This document shows positions 7,909-16,390 of a stretch of DNA of 40,642 bases, in pieces; positions within the stretch are counted from its first letter, which is position 1, and each line of letters opens with the position of its first letter. The stretch is from a virus. A program made the position numbers and the translations under genes. Where the stretch lies: positions 1-40,642 of the IMG/VR virus record IMGVR_UViG_3300036828_000325. The stretch is one strand, 5' to 3'. Under the pieces are notes generated by a model. It did no database searches and was not told where the DNA came from. It saw only the letters and a program-made list of their open reading frames with translations.

Positions 7909-8286
7909 ATGGCGACCGGCGGCCGGAAAACCCAACTTCAAGTCGTTCACCAAATCAGCGTCGCCTTGACGTTCGCCAGTCCGGCGGGCGGGCTGGTCGG
8001 CGTGCTCCCGGCGGGGGCGGTGCTGAACCAAATCCACACGCAAACGTCGGTCGGGTTCAACTCGACCACGAATACGGTTGCGGTAGGAACCGCGCCGGGC
8101 GGCGCGCAAATCCTCGCGGCGACCACGATTGCGGCGGCGGCGCGGAGCGATGCGCCTGTGGCGTTCGGTGTCGCGGGTCCGCTGGCGACCGATACGCCGA
8201 TTTATTTCACCCTGGCTTCGACCGGCGCGGCCCCTACGGCGGGCGCGGCGGCTGTGTGGCTGGATTACGTCGCCGCGCTGGGTTAG
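7909..8286 (+). CDS. Capsid-linked hypothetical protein, possible decoration protein
   Basis: A 125-residue, Ala/Gly/Thr-rich protein with almost no charged residues after the first ten, predicted to be mainly beta-strand (VALTFASPAGGLVGVLPAG, YFTLASTGAAPTAGAAAVW). A very strong ribosome binding site, AGGAGGGG, lies 5-12 bases before the ATG, the best in the region, so the protein should be abundant. It directly follows the capsid gene. Abundance, small size and beta content suggest a head decoration or cement protein. No named family is recognised. Confidence 0.8.
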   Translation: MATGGRKTQLQVVHQISVALTFASPAGGLVGVLPAGAVLNQIHTQTSVGFNSTTNTVAVGTAPGGAQILAATTIAAAARSDAPVAFGVAGPLATDTPIYFTLASTGAAPTAGAAAVWLDYVAALG

Positions 8287-8299
8287 GGGCGGTGGCGCC

Positions 8300-8938
8300 A
8301 TGCCGGACACGCTTGGCGACCTGAAGCAACGGATTCAGGACGAAACGGTTCGTGACGATCTGGCCGATGACCTGTCCGGCGCCCTGGTCACGTGCATCAA
8401 GAAATCCATCGATCATTACGAGTGGGAGCGGTGGTGGTTCAATGAAACCATCGCCACGGTTCCGTGTGTGATCGGGTCTCAGTATGTGACGCTCGATCCG
8501 ATGGTGCTCCGGGTTGACGTGATCCGGGTGATTATCGGCGGGGTGCGCTACGCCATGACCCGGCGCTCCCTGGATTGGATTCAGGCGGCTTACTCGACGC
8601 CCGCGAGCGGCCAACCGACCGAATGGGCGACCCTGGCCTCTCAAGTGATCGTCTATCCGTTGCCTAATCAGGCTTATCCGTTGCAAATGGAAGAGGTGAT
8701 ACAGGTCCAGCCGCCGCTTGATTACACGGATGATTCTTCGTCCAATATATGGACGACCACGGGCGCCGATCTGATCGTATCGCGCTCAAAGCTTCGCCTT
8801 TACCGGGATTACCTGAGCGCGACGAGTCAGGACCCGAGAATGTCGAACGCGGCGATGCAGGAAGACGAGGCTTATACTAAGCTGCGAAGCCAATCGAACC
8901 GCTGGATGGCGGTGGATCGGGTGACTCCGGCATGGTGA
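8300..8938 (+). CDS. Head-tail adaptor (connector) protein
   Basis: A 212-residue protein of the phage adaptor type related in role to P22 gp4. It begins LGDLKQRIQDETVRDDL and has the characteristic helical stretch CIKKSIDHYEWERWWFNE, ending in the FNE motif, then a strand-rich core (YVTLDPMVLRVDVIRVIIGGVRY) and a C-terminal helical hairpin. Such proteins form the ring below the portal and begin the tail. A further in-frame start at 8129 would overlap the preceding gene and is rejected. The ATG lies 13 bases after the previous stop. Confidence 0.82.
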   Translation: MPDTLGDLKQRIQDETVRDDLADDLSGALVTCIKKSIDHYEWERWWFNETIATVPCVIGSQYVTLDPMVLRVDVIRVIIGGVRYAMTRRSLDWIQAAYSTPASGQPTEWATLASQVIVYPLPNQAYPLQMEEVIQVQPPLDYTDDSSSNIWTTTGADLIVSRSKLRLYRDYLSATSQDPRMSNAAMQEDEAYTKLRSQSNRWMAVDRVTPAW

Positions 8939-9198
8939 CAACCCAAAACGTTCCGCCGATCAGCGCGCTTGTCGAACCGGCGGCGCCGATGTGGGCGCAA
9001 CGCATGGTGCTGCGGCTGACGACCTACTTCATGCCGATAGCGTGGCGCCAGCCGTTCCCGATCTGGGCGAGCACGAAGGCGCAACTGCCGCCTGCGGCGG
9101 ATTTTCCCTACTGCGTGGTGGTGGTGAGCGACCAAAACGAATTGGCCCTGTCGCTTGGCGGGGCGTGGCTGAAAATCGTGACAGGAGGGCCGGTGTGA
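8932..9198 (+). CDS. Hypothetical virion-operon protein
   Basis: An 88-residue protein whose ATG overlaps the adaptor stop. Hydrophobic and aromatic residues alternate with turns (MWAQRMVLRLTTYFMPIAW), and the C-terminus reads YCVVVVSDQNELALSLGGAW, which looks like a small beta-sandwich fragment rather than a membrane span. The stop overlaps the next start by one base. No family is recognised; position between the adaptor and the fibre suggests a minor tail component. Confidence 0.7.
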   Translation: MVTTQNVPPISALVEPAAPMWAQRMVLRLTTYFMPIAWRQPFPIWASTKAQLPPAADFPYCVVVVSDQNELALSLGGAWLKIVTGGPV

Positions 9199-9431
9199 TG
9201 GCCAAGGGTTTCAAGGTTCCCGCCAATAATGCGGCGGCCAGGCGGGCGGCCATGTTCGCCAAGGGCGGGGCGGGCGGCTCGCCACGGGGCGCGAAGGGTG
9301 CGCCGAAATCGCTCGGGCTGCTGTCGAAGGTCGGCACGCCGCTCCAGGGCGCCCCGCTGCCTTCGGTCCCGATGATGCCGAAGTCGATGACGCCGAAGAT
9401 GCCGGGCTTTCCACGCAAGCGGGGGTTCTGA
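9198..9431 (+). CDS. Small basic Gly/Pro/Met-rich protein
   Basis: A 77-residue basic protein starting MAKGFKVPANNAAARRAAMF, with a Gly/Ser/Ala-rich middle and a methionine- and lysine-rich end (MMPKSMTPKMPGFPRKRGF). A good AGGAGG site (9183-9188) precedes the ATG, which shares one base with the upstream stop. It has no hydrophobic core and is probably disordered. A second small basic gene follows immediately. Such pairs may bind packaged DNA or the head interior, but this is inference. Confidence 0.7.
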   Translation: MAKGFKVPANNAAARRAAMFAKGGAGGSPRGAKGAPKSLGLLSKVGTPLQGAPLPSVPMMPKSMTPKMPGFPRKRGF

Positions 9432-9432
9432 C

Positions 9433-9615
9433 ATGGCGCCGATCCGGAAAAGCGGGAGCTTCAAGGGCAAATCGAACGCGCTCGGGCATGGCGGCCGGGC
9501 GGCGCAACTGAAGGCGCAAGGGGTTCCCGGCGGGGTAATCGGCAATCTCGCCCGTAAGGCGCACGCGGCTCCTGGCCAGAAGAATTTCCACGGGGGCGGA
9601 AAGCGGAAAACCTAG
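9433..9615 (+). CDS. Small basic protein before the fibre gene
   Basis: A 60-residue protein rich in Lys, Arg, Gly and Ala (MAPIRKSGSFKGKSNALGHG ... GGGKRKT). It starts two bases after the previous stop and ends directly against the fibre ATG. Composition resembles its upstream neighbour: net positive and probably disordered. Possibly a DNA-binding internal head or minor tail protein; no family is recognised. Confidence 0.65.
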   Translation: MAPIRKSGSFKGKSNALGHGGRAAQLKAQGVPGGVIGNLARKAHAAPGQKNFHGGGKRKT

Positions 9616-11307
9616 ATGCCGTCGTCTTACACCGCATCCGCCCGGTTCACCCTTCAAGCGACCGGTGAGAATAACAACACCTGGGGCGTGATCCTGAATC
9701 AGGGCGTGTTTCAGCTTGTCGATGATGCGGAAAACGGGCGGCTGGCGATCAGCCTTTCAGGGCCGCATACCCTGACCGTGAACCTCGGCGCGACCGATGA
9801 AGCGCGCATGAAGTTCATTGACGTGACCGGCGGCTCCGGCGGGGTCCTGACGGCGCCCTCGGTGCCGAAAGCCTACTTCGTCCATAATGGGTCAAGCGGC
9901 ATTGTCGGGCTCTCGGCGGGCGGCGCGACCCTGAATTTCAATCCGGGCGACGCCGGGCCGGTCCACACAGACGGGACAGCCTTCTATCCGGTGCTGATCG
10001 GCGGCTTGACGATCAAGGCTTACACGGACGCCGGGGACGCCGCGCAAAAGGCTTACACGGACGCGCAGATTGCGGGCGCGATCATCAACATGCCGTCTGT
10101 CACGGGGAAGGCGGGGCAAGTCCTGACGAATGACGGGACGAACGCCTTTTGGAGCGTGAGCCTCGCCGGGCCGCTGACGGTCACGGCGCTGACGGCGACA
10201 ACCTACAACGGGTATGTCCCGGTCAAAACGGTGAGCGGTAAACTACCGGACGCGAACCTTGACGTTGACGTTCCGTTTTTCCGCAACCGGATTATCAACG
10301 GGGATATGCGGATAGATGCGCGCCACGCTGGCGCCGCCACAACACCTGTTTCCGGGTTGATTTATGCAATTGATCGTTGGCGGACGGTGTTTTCGCAATC
10401 TGGCAAAGTAACCTTGGGGCGTAATTACAATGCGGCGGCGCTTCCGGTTGGGAGCGGCTTCGTCAATTACCTTGGCGCTATTATCACGGCGGCGTTTACG
10501 GTGGGCGCCGGTGATTATTTTGAAATAAATCAGCCTATCGAGGGGCTGAACATTTCAGACCTGTTGTTTGGCACGGCCAACGCCAAGCCTGTGACCTTGA
10601 GTTTTTGGGCGCAATCGAATGTGACCGGAACCTTTAGCGGCGCCCTTCAAAACGGGACGGCCAACCGAAGTTATCCGTTCACGTTCGCGCTTCCGGCGGC
10701 GAACACTTGGACGAAAATCGTCCTGACAATTCCAGGGGATACGGCGGGAACCTGGGCGATAGATAACACGTCGGGATTAGCGGTCGTTTTCAGCCTTGGC
10801 GTGGGGTCTACATTTGCAGGCCCGGCGGGCGCCTGGGCGGCGGTCAATTACGGCGGCGCGACCGGCGCCGTTAATCTGGTCGCGACGCTGAATGGGACGT
10901 TTTACCTGACGGGTGTTCAGCTTGAGGTTGGGTCGCTGGTCTCGACGTTCGAGCGGCGGCCTAATGATCTTGAGAAACAATTTTGCCGCCGGTACTTCCA
11001 GTCTTTTGACTATTCAATCGCCCAAAGTGGTAACGGCGTCCTGATGCCAGCCTTCACGTTTGGCATAGGACAAGGGATACTCGCAACGCTCTACTTTCTG
11101 GCGTCGATGCGAGTCGCGCCGACCTGTGCGAGTACCTTCACCACGGCTAGGTTTATCGGTAACGTCGGCGGCGGTACTTTCCCGATTGCTGGCATTAGCG
11201 GCAAAATAGACGGACCGCTGTTGTTGTTTTTGACCAACACCACAAATGCGGCGGCCTTCGGTTGGGCGGATACAGCCGGAATCCTGACGGCGGATGCTGA
11301 GCTATGA
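9616..11307 (+). CDS. Tail fibre protein with carbohydrate-binding C-terminal part
   Basis: A 563-residue receptor-binding protein. Residues 1-130 form a beta-rich virion-attachment module (TASARFTLQATGENNNTWG, with LNQGVFQLVDDA). A short shaft contains two AYTDA repeats (AYTDAGDAAQKAYTDAQIA). From about residue 225 the chain shows the pattern FFRNRIINGDMRIDAR and IYAIDRWR, common to phage fibre domains with a galactose-binding-like fold, ending at TGVQLEVGSLVSTFERRPN. The last 110 residues are the probable receptor-specific tip. A small fibre-associated gene overlaps its stop. Confidence 0.85.
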   Translation: MPSSYTASARFTLQATGENNNTWGVILNQGVFQLVDDAENGRLAISLSGPHTLTVNLGATDEARMKFIDVTGGSGGVLTAPSVPKAYFVHNGSSGIVGLSAGGATLNFNPGDAGPVHTDGTAFYPVLIGGLTIKAYTDAGDAAQKAYTDAQIAGAIINMPSVTGKAGQVLTNDGTNAFWSVSLAGPLTVTALTATTYNGYVPVKTVSGKLPDANLDVDVPFFRNRIINGDMRIDARHAGAATTPVSGLIYAIDRWRTVFSQSGKVTLGRNYNAAALPVGSGFVNYLGAIITAAFTVGAGDYFEINQPIEGLNISDLLFGTANAKPVTLSFWAQSNVTGTFSGALQNGTANRSYPFTFALPAANTWTKIVLTIPGDTAGTWAIDNTSGLAVVFSLGVGSTFAGPAGAWAAVNYGGATGAVNLVATLNGTFYLTGVQLEVGSLVSTFERRPNDLEKQFCRRYFQSFDYSIAQSGNGVLMPAFTFGIGQGILATLYFLASMRVAPTCASTFTTARFIGNVGGGTFPIAGISGKIDGPLLLFLTNTTNAAAFGWADTAGILTADAEL

Positions 11308-11498
11308 CGGCCACATATCAAATCTGGAATGACCCGGTGAGTGGCCAACGGGCCGGAGTTAAGCGGTTGAGCGACGGCGCGTTTATCCCGCTCGATCCCG
11401 ACAACCGCGACTATGCCGAATATCTGGCTTGGGTCGATGCGGGCAACACGCCCGATCCGCCTGCGAGTACGGCGAAGCGGAAAGGGCTGTTCCGGTGA
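11304..11498 (+). CDS. Small fibre-associated protein, possible assembly chaperone
   Basis: A 64-residue protein whose ATG overlaps the fibre stop by 4 bases. The segment DNRDYAEYLAWVDAGNTPDP is the motif found at the ends of many tail fibre assembly proteins, where it follows a strand that reads like IWNDPVSG. It may help folding or trimerisation of the fibre. The stop overlaps the GTG of the next gene (GTGA). Confidence 0.7.
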   Translation: MTATYQIWNDPVSGQRAGVKRLSDGAFIPLDPDNRDYAEYLAWVDAGNTPDPPASTAKRKGLFR

Positions 11499-13003
11499 AC
11501 CAGCCGTTCCAGCCGCAACAAGGCCTCTCGACCGATGACACGCTGTTCAACTCGATGGGCCGCTGGCTGAATTCATCGCTGATCCGGTTCTATAACGGGT
11601 CCTGGCAAACGAAGGGCGGATGGGAGCGGTTGACGCTCCAGGCGCTCAAGGGCGTATGCCGGTCGTGCCTTTGTTGGACCGATTTCACCGATATTCAGGC
11701 AGTCGCCTTCGGTGAGCACAACGGCTTAGAGGTTTGGCGTGACGGGCTGATTTATGACATTACGCCGGCGCCTTGGACGGACGGCGAAATCGACGGGACC
11801 GGCGGCCGGGGTTACGGGACCGGCGAATGGAACGTGGGGACCTACGGCACGGAAAGCGCGACCGAATATTATCCCCTGACATGGAGTCTCGCGACCTGGG
11901 GCGACCAACTGATGGCCAACCCGCGAGGGCGCGGTATTTATCAATGGGATGGCACGTCGTCGCATCTGGCGGCCCTGGTCCCGAATGCGCCGGTCGAAGT
12001 GACCTATATGTGCGTGGTTCCGCAACGCCAATGCATCGCCTTCGGCTGCAATGAAGAGGTCTCGGGGGTGTTCAATCCCCTGTGCATCCGTTGGAGCGAT
12101 ATCGAGGACAATACGGATTGGACGACTCTCCCGTCGAACAATGCAGGCGAATACATCCTTGAGAGCTTCGGCCGGATCGTGTGCGCGCGGGTGGTGGGCG
12201 ATTACGTGCTGGTGTGGACTTCGGTGGGCCTGTACCTCGGGACCTTCCTCGGCAATCCCGGCCAGACGTGGAAATTCGAGCACGTGGGCAACAACTGCCC
12301 GGCGATTTCGCCCGGCGCCCCGGTGGTCAAGAATCTGGATGTGATGTGGGTAGCCGATGACCTGACGTTTTGGAGCTACAGCCTCGGCGGCTCGCCTTCT
12401 CAGGTCATTTGTCCGATCCGGAGCAATTTCCTCGATCACATAACGGCGGGCCAGTCGGCCAAAATCGTCGGGAGCGCGGTTTCGACGTTTCAAGAGATTG
12501 GGTGGTTCTATCCCGATGACCGGGACGGATTCGAGTGTTCCCGGCAAGTTTGCCTCGGGCCGGACGGCTGGAATACTGATCTGCTTTCGCGCACGGCCTG
12601 GATCGACGCCGGGCCGCAAAGCAACCCGATAGGGGTGACGCCGACTGGGGCGGTCTACCTACAGGAAAAGGGCAACTCGGCGGACGGCGGCCCGATTACG
12701 GGCTTTATCGAGAGCGCGGATTTCTATTTGGGCGATGCGCCTGGCGGGATTCGGGTCAACGGGATGTGGCCGGATTTCAAAAACCAAATCGGCGCTGTGA
12801 CCATGACCCTGTTCACCCGAAACCATCCTCAGGCGCCGACCGTCTACACACACGGTCCCTACACACTGACGCCGGGGCAAGAGAAACGGTCGTTTCGGGC
12901 TGAGGGGCGTATCGCCCGGTTGCGCTTCGATTTCTCGTCGTCGCCCGCGTTCGTGCGCGGCGGCAAGCCTGAGTTTGATATCGCGCCGGTAGGTGGGCGT
13001 TGA
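11495..13003 (+). CDS. Tail protein, probably P22 gp10-like (beta-propeller)
   Basis: A 502-residue protein starting at GTG 11495, which overlaps the previous stop; an upstream in-frame extension would lie wholly inside that gene. The chain is rich in Trp, Gly and strand repeats: GGWERLTLQALKG, IQAVAFGEHNGLEVW, QLMANPRGRGIYQWDG, DYVLVWTSVGLYLGTF, DVMWVADDLTFWSYSLGG. This spacing of W/G strands suggests a beta-propeller, as in the P22 gp10 stabilisation protein that joins the adaptor to the tail end. Family assignment by eye is moderate. Its stop codon lies in the second copy of the recurrent element. Confidence 0.65.
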   Translation: MNQPFQPQQGLSTDDTLFNSMGRWLNSSLIRFYNGSWQTKGGWERLTLQALKGVCRSCLCWTDFTDIQAVAFGEHNGLEVWRDGLIYDITPAPWTDGEIDGTGGRGYGTGEWNVGTYGTESATEYYPLTWSLATWGDQLMANPRGRGIYQWDGTSSHLAALVPNAPVEVTYMCVVPQRQCIAFGCNEEVSGVFNPLCIRWSDIEDNTDWTTLPSNNAGEYILESFGRIVCARVVGDYVLVWTSVGLYLGTFLGNPGQTWKFEHVGNNCPAISPGAPVVKNLDVMWVADDLTFWSYSLGGSPSQVICPIRSNFLDHITAGQSAKIVGSAVSTFQEIGWFYPDDRDGFECSRQVCLGPDGWNTDLLSRTAWIDAGPQSNPIGVTPTGAVYLQEKGNSADGGPITGFIESADFYLGDAPGGIRVNGMWPDFKNQIGAVTMTLFTRNHPQAPTVYTHGPYTLTPGQEKRSFRAEGRIARLRFDFSSSPAFVRGGKPEFDIAPVGGR

Positions 13004-13020
13004 AATCCTAAACGAACGGG
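12999..13020 (+). promoter_or_regulatory. Recurrent element TTG-N7-AAACGAACG, copy 2
   Basis: GTTGAAATCCT then AAACGAACGGG, overlapping the stop of the preceding tail gene and ending 18 bases before the next ATG. Bases 13010-13030 are identical over 21 positions to 40158-40178. The following CGGGT-TC-ACCCG can form a tight hairpin. Confidence 0.65.
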
Positions 13021-13038
13021 TTCACCCGGCCTCAGGGT

Positions 13039-13464
13039 ATGGATGGCGAACGCATTGATCTTCCATCGGATGACCTGATCGATCTGGCCACAACGGTCGA
13101 TCCGCTGCTCTCGCAATGGTCGCGGTTTCGCGACGGTTTCGCCGAGGCGATGACCGACAACGGCTTTTGGACGATTGACGATCTGGAAGCGCGAGTCGCC
13201 TCGCGGCGGGCGTTTTTCTTCCCCGGCGCCAAGGCGGCGATGGTCGCGCAAATCGAGGCCTATCCCGGCGGGGCGAGGGTGTTTCAAGTCCTGTGGGCGA
13301 CCGGTGATCCGGACGAACTGCTGCGGATGGCGCCGGGGATCGAAAGCCTCGCCCGGATGATGGGTTGCACGGAAACCCTGATCGAGGGGCGCGAGGCGTG
13401 GCGTCGGCTGTTGAAGCCGATGGGTTATGACCTGTTCTCGGTCACGCTCCGCAAGGTGCTCTAG
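13039..13464 (+). CDS. Possible GNAT-fold virion protein
   Basis: A 141-residue protein. After a helical N-terminus (DLIDLATTVDPLLSQWSRF) it shows a strand/loop pattern, MVAQIEAYPGGARVFQVLWATG, and an end, GCTETLIEGREAWRRLLKPMGY, that resembles the last strands of GNAT-like folds, as in T7 gp13-type internal proteins of podoviruses. The acetyl-CoA loop is not clear, so enzyme activity should not be assumed. It lies between tail and ejection proteins and overlaps the next GTG by one base. A recurrent element sits just upstream. Confidence 0.6.
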   Translation: MDGERIDLPSDDLIDLATTVDPLLSQWSRFRDGFAEAMTDNGFWTIDDLEARVASRRAFFFPGAKAAMVAQIEAYPGGARVFQVLWATGDPDELLRMAPGIESLARMMGCTETLIEGREAWRRLLKPMGYDLFSVTLRKVL

Positions 13465-14450
13465 TGTCCAGCAAGAAAACCACAACCAACACAAGCGGGA
13501 CTCAGGCGCAACAAAGTACCTCGACGCCGAATGTCCCTGATTGGATATCGAACCCGACACAGGCGATGGCCGGTCAAGTTGGCGCGCTCCAGGCGGGGGG
13601 TTCGGCGCCCTATACGCCGGGGATGTCGGACCTTCAGACGCAAGCGGTGAACACCGCTGCCGGGCTCGGGCAACCGGCGGGGTACGGTCAAGCGTCAAGC
13701 GTGTTGAACAATATCCCTCAGGTCCAAGGGCAAAGCGTGCTCGATAATCTGAGCGCGTATGAGAATCCGTATCAGAATCAAGTGATTAATCCGGTCCTGG
13801 CGCAATACGATCAGCAAGCCGGGATGACGAAAGCCGCGCAAGCCGCGCAGGCGGCTCAAGGCGGCGCCTTCGGCGGCTCGCGCTACGGGGTGCAGGAAGC
13901 GCAAACCGATCAGCAATTGGCGATGGGGCGGGCGTCCACTCAGGGCGGTCTGCTCAACCAAATGTATACGCAGGCGACCGGGCTCTCCGCGCAGGATGCG
14001 GCGAACCGGCAAGCGGCGTTGCTCGCCAATCAGAATGCGGCGCTTCAACAAGGCGGCCTGTTGACGAACCTGGGGACGGCGCAAGCCGATGTCGCGGGCA
14101 AGAATCTAGAGCTTCAGGACACTATCGGCGGGCAGGCCACGGCGCTGCAAAATCAGGCGAAGCAATATCCGCTGCAATATCAGGCGCAACTCGAAAGCCT
14201 GCTCTCGGGGCTCAATCCGGCGATGTATACCGGTCAATCGACACAAGGGACCGGAAGCGAAACGTCCAAGTCAACCACGGTGCAGGACCCTGGCCTGCTC
14301 GCTTCTATCGGCCAAGGGCTCGGGATAGCGAGCACGCTGTTCGGTGGTGGAGGCGGTAGCGGTGGGTTGGCGAGCATGTTCGGCGGTGGTAGCGGAGCGT
14401 CCACGGCGGGGGCGTCGGGTACTGGCCAGTTGATGCCGGAATTCTATTGA
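13464..14450 (+). CDS. Internal virion (ejection) protein, Gln/Ala/Gly-rich
   Basis: A 328-residue protein starting at GTG 13464, sharing a base with the previous stop. It is rich in Gln, Ala and Gly, has YTPGMSDLQTQAVNTAAGLG, then a long stretch AQAAQGGAFGGSRYGVQEAQ and DAANRQAALLANQNAALQQG, typical of helical internal podovirus proteins that leave the capsid before the DNA and form a conduit across the envelope. The C-terminal 50 residues are Gly-rich and may insert in membranes. The three genes that follow have the same character, so this is the first of an ejection-protein set. Confidence 0.7.
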   Translation: MSSKKTTTNTSGTQAQQSTSTPNVPDWISNPTQAMAGQVGALQAGGSAPYTPGMSDLQTQAVNTAAGLGQPAGYGQASSVLNNIPQVQGQSVLDNLSAYENPYQNQVINPVLAQYDQQAGMTKAAQAAQAAQGGAFGGSRYGVQEAQTDQQLAMGRASTQGGLLNQMYTQATGLSAQDAANRQAALLANQNAALQQGGLLTNLGTAQADVAGKNLELQDTIGGQATALQNQAKQYPLQYQAQLESLLSGLNPAMYTGQSTQGTGSETSKSTTVQDPGLLASIGQGLGIASTLFGGGGGSGGLASMFGGGSGASTAGASGTGQLMPEFY

Positions 14451-14461
14451 AGGCCTGAGCG

Positions 14462-15517
14462 ATGGCGTTGCTCGATAATCTCGACCTGTCGCAATATCTG
14501 GCCCCGGCCGGGTTTACGCCTGATCCGGGTTCGCAATTCAACGGGCTCGGTGTTGGGAACACGCCGAACCTGCCGGGGCCTATTGTCGCGCCGCCGCCGC
14601 TTGCCGCGCCCATGCCTCCGCCAGGCGGGCCGCCGCAATCTCCGCCGCCGATGTCGTTGCTCGGGGGTGGGCCGCCGCCGGGCGCCGGGCCGCCCCCTGG
14701 CGCGGCGATGGCGACACAGGCTGATCCGATGTCGGGCGCCCCGCCGCTCGCCGTGCAGTCGTCACCCTCGGCCGGTCTGCCTTTTGGCATGACGTTAAAT
14801 CAGGGCAACGGGGGCGCCGCGCCGCCTGCGGACGATGGATCGCAGGCGCAAGGTCTGCTGACCGGCGGCGGTCCGGACACGTCGCCTCCGCCACGGCCGG
14901 GGCTGCACGGGCTGCTCGACCGGCTGACGGCGACCGACCCGGAAACCGGGCGAACCTTCAATGATCGGCTGATGGCGATAAGCCAGATTATGCAGGGCGA
15001 TACGCCCGGCGCGCAGGCCTTCCTAGAGCGGCAACAAGAGAAGGTCATCAATCAGCGCGCTATCGCCCTGAAGCAACAAATCGCCCAGCGTCAAGCGCAG
15101 GCGTTCTCCAACAATTTCCGTGCGGATGGATCGTTCGATATGGCCGGGTATGCGCGGGACGTGGGGGGCGCGTTCGATCCGGGTGATCTGGCGAAGCTCT
15201 ATGGCGTGGCTGAGCCGAAAATGCAGACGGTGACGACACGGGAAGGCGATGTTTACAGCTTCGATCCGCGAACGGGGGCAACAAAGCTGATTCAAAAAGC
15301 GACGCCTAAGCTCGATGAAAAAGTCATCATGGGGCCGAATGGCCAGCCGATCCCAAACCCGGCAATGGTGAGCTACGACAAACAAGTCAATCAAACGAAG
15401 GAACAGGATGCGGAGTCGCTTGCCGAAGTGCGGGCGGCGGCGGCGGAACGGCATAGGGCGCCCCCGAAAGCTACAAATACGCCCCCGCGCCCGGTCGCGA
15501 CGGGGCGGCATTTCTAG
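14462..15517 (+). CDS. Internal virion protein with Pro-rich N-terminus
   Basis: A 351-residue protein. Residues 35-150 are dominated by Pro, Gly and Ala and are likely disordered. Residues 150-200 form a helix (DRLMAISQIMQGDTPGAQAF, then QQEKVINQRAIALKQQIAQR), followed by a beta segment with TREGDVYSFDPRTGATKLI, and a charged tail. It lies in the ejection-protein cluster, 12 bases after the previous gene. No named family is recognised. Confidence 0.7.
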   Translation: MALLDNLDLSQYLAPAGFTPDPGSQFNGLGVGNTPNLPGPIVAPPPLAAPMPPPGGPPQSPPPMSLLGGGPPPGAGPPPGAAMATQADPMSGAPPLAVQSSPSAGLPFGMTLNQGNGGAAPPADDGSQAQGLLTGGGPDTSPPPRPGLHGLLDRLTATDPETGRTFNDRLMAISQIMQGDTPGAQAFLERQQEKVINQRAIALKQQIAQRQAQAFSNNFRADGSFDMAGYARDVGGAFDPGDLAKLYGVAEPKMQTVTTREGDVYSFDPRTGATKLIQKATPKLDEKVIMGPNGQPIPNPAMVSYDKQVNQTKEQDAESLAEVRAAAAERHRAPPKATNTPPRPVATGRHF

Positions 15518-15526
15518 GAAAAGGCG

Positions 15527-16387
15527 ATGGCTGGCGGCGGGACGAAAAATCAAAATTTCATGGTCGGTTACGAATACGACCTAGGCAACGGCACGACCGG
15601 GGTTTGGAGCGGCAAGAATTTTGTGTCTGCGAATGACTACTTGGCGCAGAAAGCGGGGGGGAAACGGGACTTTAGCGACAATCAAGCGGACTTGAGCCGC
15701 CTTAATGATGCGGCTGCGATGGCGCAGGCGCATCCAAGCGCAACCGGATTTATGGGTGGCATAGAAAGCGGAGAAGGCGCCCCGTCGTGGTCCCCATTTC
15801 ACGGTATTGGTGGAACGCCGGGCTATAACCTGAATGCTAAAATTCAGCCTGTTCGTTCAAATGCGACTCTCAATGCGATCAAGGAAGCAAAAAGCGGTAG
15901 CGCCGAGGGATCGAGTCCTTTTGCTAAAGTGACCAATTACGAGGCGCAGATTCTTCAATCCAAAGACGCGATGCTAGACACTCGACAATCGCAGGATCAA
16001 TTTGTGGATGAGGTCAATGCGGCGAAAACGGCTCTGATCCGCCATACGCCGGGCCTGCATCCGTCAAACCCGATTGATCTTTCGACGGTCGATCCGAACG
16101 ACGTTCCCGAGGGCGCCTATTGGCGGGCGCCGAACGGCACGGTGTATCAGCAACGCAAGGGGTATGCGGGTGGCCAACCCATTGGGGCCGCGTCCGCGCC
16201 GCCGCCTGCGCCTCCGCCGTCTCGGACACAGAAAAACGCGGCGCTCAACGCCATGTCGCAATCAGCGCGGACGGCAACGGCTCTGCAAAACGCTTCGCCC
16301 GCTGCTCCGCCTGCCGTCCCGGCGCCTGCTGGCGCTGCGGCGCCGACAACCATTGATTGGCTGGGGCGCCCGATTTCCGGGGGATGA
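15527..16387 (+). CDS. Internal virion protein with PVRSN / LDTRQSQDQF motif
   Basis: A 286-residue protein preceded by AGGAAAAGG. The middle (about residues 100-175) reads AKIQPVRSNATLNAIKEAKS, then EAQILQSKDAMLDTRQSQDQF, a helical pattern found in virion proteins of many podoviruses that have a stretch like PVRSN-x(n)-L-x-SxxSLDxxQS. It is followed by GAYWRAPNGTVYQQRKGY and an Ala/Pro-rich tail. The N-terminal 90 residues use more A and T than neighbouring genes. Likely part of the ejection complex. Confidence 0.7.
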   Translation: MAGGGTKNQNFMVGYEYDLGNGTTGVWSGKNFVSANDYLAQKAGGKRDFSDNQADLSRLNDAAAMAQAHPSATGFMGGIESGEGAPSWSPFHGIGGTPGYNLNAKIQPVRSNATLNAIKEAKSGSAEGSSPFAKVTNYEAQILQSKDAMLDTRQSQDQFVDEVNAAKTALIRHTPGLHPSNPIDLSTVDPNDVPEGAYWRAPNGTVYQQRKGYAGGQPIGAASAPPPAPPPSRTQKNAALNAMSQSARTATALQNASPAAPPAVPAPAGAAAPTTIDWLGRPISGG

Positions 16388-16390
16388 TGG

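Noticed and set aside
9616-11307. Diversity-generating retroelement target in the tail fibre gene
   Set aside because: No reverse transcriptase gene and no template repeat of the C-terminal part are visible in the window.
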